Notes under the pieces: model-generated
Told to the model about the DNA's origin: nothing
The model's database searches: none
Seen by the model: the letters and a program-made list of their open reading frames with translations, nothing else
Shown: positions 60,785 to 64,000 of the stretch, one piece after another
Position numbering within the stretch: position 1 is the stretch's first letter
Layout: every line of letters starts with the position of its first letter
DNA from: Fistularia commersonii
Lineage: Eukaryota; Chordata; Actinopteri; Syngnathiformes; Fistulariidae
Direction of reading: 5' to 3'
NCBI GenBank assembly: GCA_037954325.1
Contig: JBBMNZ010000027.1
Coordinates: 2,211,501-2,275,500 of the forward strand
DNA length: 64,000 bases
Made by a program: the position numbers and the translations under genes

Positions 60785-62544
60785 GCCCTGTCTGTCAGTT
60801 TGGGCGATCTTCGACGTTTGCTTTTGGTGCAACTGCTATGTTTCCTGGTGTTTCAGGTGCAAATGATCAATGCAGAGACGGCAGGAGGGCCGGGGGACCG
60901 AAGCCGATGTAACTTCCTGTTACATAAAGGTGCCCCGTCATGTGAAATGTCTGCCTAAAACCACTCGCTGCTGGGACATATGCTTCCAATAGGCTTATAT
61001 AATCCTTGCCTTGACACAATTGTCAGAAAACACCAGTATTCAATTTATTGGCAATTCCGTGTTTTGCAGTCTCGAGCTAGACTGCCATGTAGGTTTTATT
61101 GTAGGAAATCACAAGATTTTGCATAAAATCCAGTTCTAGGTGCCATAAAATGCCGTGTCCATTTATCAGGCAGCCACGGTGCTGAATTGAATTCTCCCTT
61201 TTTTACGATGCTATTAAATCAAGGAATATTTAGAAAATAGTTTCTCCTTGAAATGCAAACAGAGAGCCTTTGTCTCACCCCCTCAGAGTTTCACAGCTCT
61301 CTGGCGCTCTCCGTCATGTTTTCCAGAGAGCCGTCGGCCCGCGTCGCCTCAGATGCATTATCGCCGCCCATCGCCGCGTAAGGATGTATTTATCCAGGTT
61401 GCCAGATGAGCAAGGAAACACCCTATTGCCCGCCGCAACATTCAAATCACTCACAACCTTGCAACCCAAAAAAATTTAAAGGGCCTTGTCTTCACGTTGC
61501 TGCAGTTACGGCAGAGCCCGAGATGTATATAAATGTCTGCTCGATTGCTTTATTGATTTGTTTTTGTTTTTTTGCTTTGAATTACTTTTTTGCTTTTATT
61601 GGGCCGCTGGATAGGACTTTTATTTCCTTTGTGACGACGTACAGAGCACTGGGGGACACGAGCTGTGCAAAATGCGGTGTCTGCATAAAGATCAATCGAT
61701 TTCAACAGCGGCGATGAGGAGAGCTCCCCACGGGAGACCATACGCGCGCACACACCCGTGCAAGCACGCACGCAGCACGTGCGCAAGCTCGGCAGCATGT
61801 GTGTGCAGTCATGCAAAGTTAAGTTGATGGAATGATAAACATAAACACACGTCGACCAACAACGTCCAATTGCAGCTCATCGACATCGGGCAACCATTTT
61901 CCAAATTTTCCGAAGCTAAACACCGGCAGGTAGGAGCCATGTCTTATCGCACGCCGTTTTAGGTCAAGGAGGCGGAGCTAAACGGTGCTTTCAAAAGAAC
62001 GGCATTAAGATGAATAGTACATTAAGAGGCTTAGGGGCGGGGGGCTTGGGGGCCCAAACAAAACTTAAAGAGATCACAGAGAATGATGAGAACAGGAGAA
62101 AAAAGGATGTGAGATGGACTCAAAAGTACTTCATTCACAGGAAATTGGTACTTATCTGTGCTAAGCTTTGTCGGGATTTATTTGTTGAACTCTGTAAATG
62201 AGAATGGCCGGAGGAAACCTGCTTTAAGACCGTGCACAAACAGCAGCACTGAGCCTGACCTGGCGTTGCACCTCATGACCCTCAGCAGTACTCCATACCT
62301 AAAAAAAAAGTGTATAAAAACACACAGCCGCACTTCCGCTCTAGCTGCCTTTCCTTGGATGTGGGTAGAAAAAAACATTAAAAATGTGGTTTTTTTTTTT
62401 AAATCATTAATAGGTAGTAAATGTGAGTGAGAGATGTAATAAGGAGAGGAATTCTGCTTTTCTTGTTTGTTTGTTTTCTCTTTTTGACAGTGGACTGTGA
62501 TGGGGCCCTCTGTTGCCAGCATCAGTGAAGTGAAGAAAACACAA

Positions 62545-62545
<1 letters not shown>

Positions 62546-62617
<72 letters not shown>

Positions 62618-62632
62618 ACACACACACACACG
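62546..62632. repeat. Long CA microsatellite
   Basis: More than 40 CA units with a single TA interruption near 62612, followed by GCATGCATGCA. It is the longest dinucleotide run in the window. Confidence 0.95.
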
Positions 62633-63356
62633 CATGCATGCAAAAGAATGTACAGAGAACAGAAAATGGAAAACACAAGTTCAACTGCAACACATGAAAG
62701 CCGACCCCCTATGGACCGAGCAACACATTTTCTCGTTTGTTTTTTTTGTCTGGTCACTATTATTATTCCTCGCTCTCACCCGACTGCCGATAAAATGTCC
62801 CGTCCTGGAGCGGCACCAGGGCATTGTTTACCCACCGCCCCCGACAATGCCGTGTGTCACGGCGGGTTCAATGACCCTCGTTAAAAACAAAAGGGAGTGG
62901 AAGCGGGCAGATATAAAACCCCGGGTGCGATGCAGAAAAGAAGTCACGTGGTTGGCGGCTGGACGTGTCACGTTTGGAGTGGACGTCCTCTTGTTCTCCA
63001 GGGTGAGCAGGCTGAAGAAGGCACGAGGGCTCGCCGGCTTTGGATATGACAGATAAGCAGGCGAATCTTGAGCGGGGCCCCAGATTAGACTGAATGAAAA
63101 GGAAAAAAGTAAAAAAAAAAAAAAAAAAACAACCTTTTTTTCTTTACAGTCTGCCGGGAAAGGCATTCACGTTGTGCTCAGGTTCAAGAGGCATCGATCA
63201 CGGGTTTGAATAGATCCACATGGCGCAGGGTGGGGATGGAGACAGTTTATTTGCGATTCCAAGGACTGACTGAGAGGCAGTGTATCATCACACACAATTC
63301 TGTTTGCACGGGCATCCCGCTGTCATCCTTTCCTCCTATTATTTGCTGCGCGTATG

Positions 63357-63401
63357 TGTATATATATATATAAAGAGAGAGAGAGATATATAGATAGCTA
63401 G

Positions 63402-63440
<39 letters not shown>
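63357..63440. repeat. Compound TA / GA / GATA / GT microsatellite
   Basis: Successive tracts: TA repeats, AGAG repeats, a TAGATAGCTAGATA stretch and about 17 GT units. Confidence 0.92.
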
Positions 63441-64000
63441 GTGATGACTAACGCAGCGATTCTGCCTCAAGACACGTATACAGTGAGCAAAAACAAGAAG
63501 GGTGAGCATGTGACAAGAAAAAAAAAATGCTGGAGGATGTGAACTAAAAAGACACGCTTCCTGAACAGTCCAGAAGAGTTGGAACTTCCCGGAAATGCAA
63601 CGGGACGGGGCGGCACATGAGACGCACAGGCTGCTGCCGTCCACCGAGCGGGGTGAGTCACAAGTAGGAAGCAGAGTGTGAAATGGGACGAATGCGCACG
63701 TTTACCTGGGCCGCACCGGATTTTCGGGGACAAACAGATACGCGGACGTGGGAGCGGCGACCGGTTCAGATTCCCATGATACGCGAGGCGGTCCATCATG
63801 GCCGCTTGGACGGACACGGGTTGCGTTCTCACAGCACGCCGCTATTTTATGCTGGACAAAAATGCAAAGAAACGGCGGAATAATTCACTCGCCATTATAG
63901 ACGTTCAAAAGACGGAAGAGGAGACGGTGATATATGCTGAAACTACTTGAGAAGATCAGGATCCGGAGAGGAGGAGGGAGCGGAGGGGGACTCCAGTTTA

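Larger units (their letters stand above)
60671..64000 (-). other. SBF2 intron continuing past the window
   Basis: No further SBF2 exon was recognised upstream of 60670, though a very short exon could be missed. The stretch holds a duplicated 20-mer (60745-60784), a long CA run (62546-62632) and a compound repeat (63357-63440). The ORFs here are low-complexity or chance. Confidence 0.55.

Noticed and set aside
62497..62697. Open frame encoding a Thr-His repeat, or a CRISPR-like array
   Set aside because: It is a translated CA microsatellite; no spacers are present and no coding constraint is expected.

Overview
This is vertebrate nuclear DNA, almost certainly from a teleost fish. All coding sequence is split into exons with GT-AG borders. 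Introns are short by mammalian standards, some only 75-110 bp. The dispersed repeats are of fish type: an antisense Tc1-like transposon, tRNA-type SINEs, LINE 3' ends with GAA tails, hAT remnants and long CA/GT microsatellites. No prokaryotic, phage, CRISPR or plasmid structure is present. I cannot name the species.

Three protein genes are supported. (1) Positions 1-4873, plus strand: the last ten coding exons of importin-7 (IPO7), 420 residues to the stop. (2) Positions 6813-16008, plus strand: a complete SWAP70 gene in twelve coding exons that join in frame to 585 residues. (3) Positions 60670-22776, minus strand: the last 25 coding exons of SBF2 (MTMR13), 1,248 residues from the end of the DENN module through GRAM, the catalytically dead myotubularin-like phosphatase, a coiled-coil segment and the C-terminal PH domain. 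Its 5' exons lie beyond position 64000. SWAP70 and SBF2 converge on a 6.8 kb intergenic region. The order IPO7-SWAP70-SBF2 matches human 11p15.4, except that ZNF143 and WEE1, which lie between IPO7 and SWAP70 in human, are absent from the 1.9 kb gap here.

The genes are neighbours by ancestry, not a functional operon. IPO7 is a nuclear import receptor, SWAP70 a PIP3-binding actin and Rac regulator, and SBF2 a pseudophosphatase and Rab exchange factor scaffold for MTMR2.

Non-coding layout: 1-6812, IPO7 introns, 3' UTR and the SWAP70 upstream region; 13729-15889, the last SWAP70 intron, filled by a 1.57 kb Tc1 relic; 16009-22775, intergenic DNA with LINE and SINE debris and the probable SBF2 3' UTR; 22875-28154, compact SBF2 3' exons with homopolymer tracts; 28155-33485, 43477-47922 and 49904-60601, large SBF2 introns holding most mobile-element remnants; 60671-64000, a further SBF2 intron. 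I found no strong case for a new biological system. The most unusual items are an unclassified repeat family present twice in SBF2 introns (28741-29383 and 59289-59835), a duplicated 90 bp segment (22980 and 25864), a hAT remnant nested in a SINE, two LINE ends stacked on a GAA tail, and a 30-base C run.
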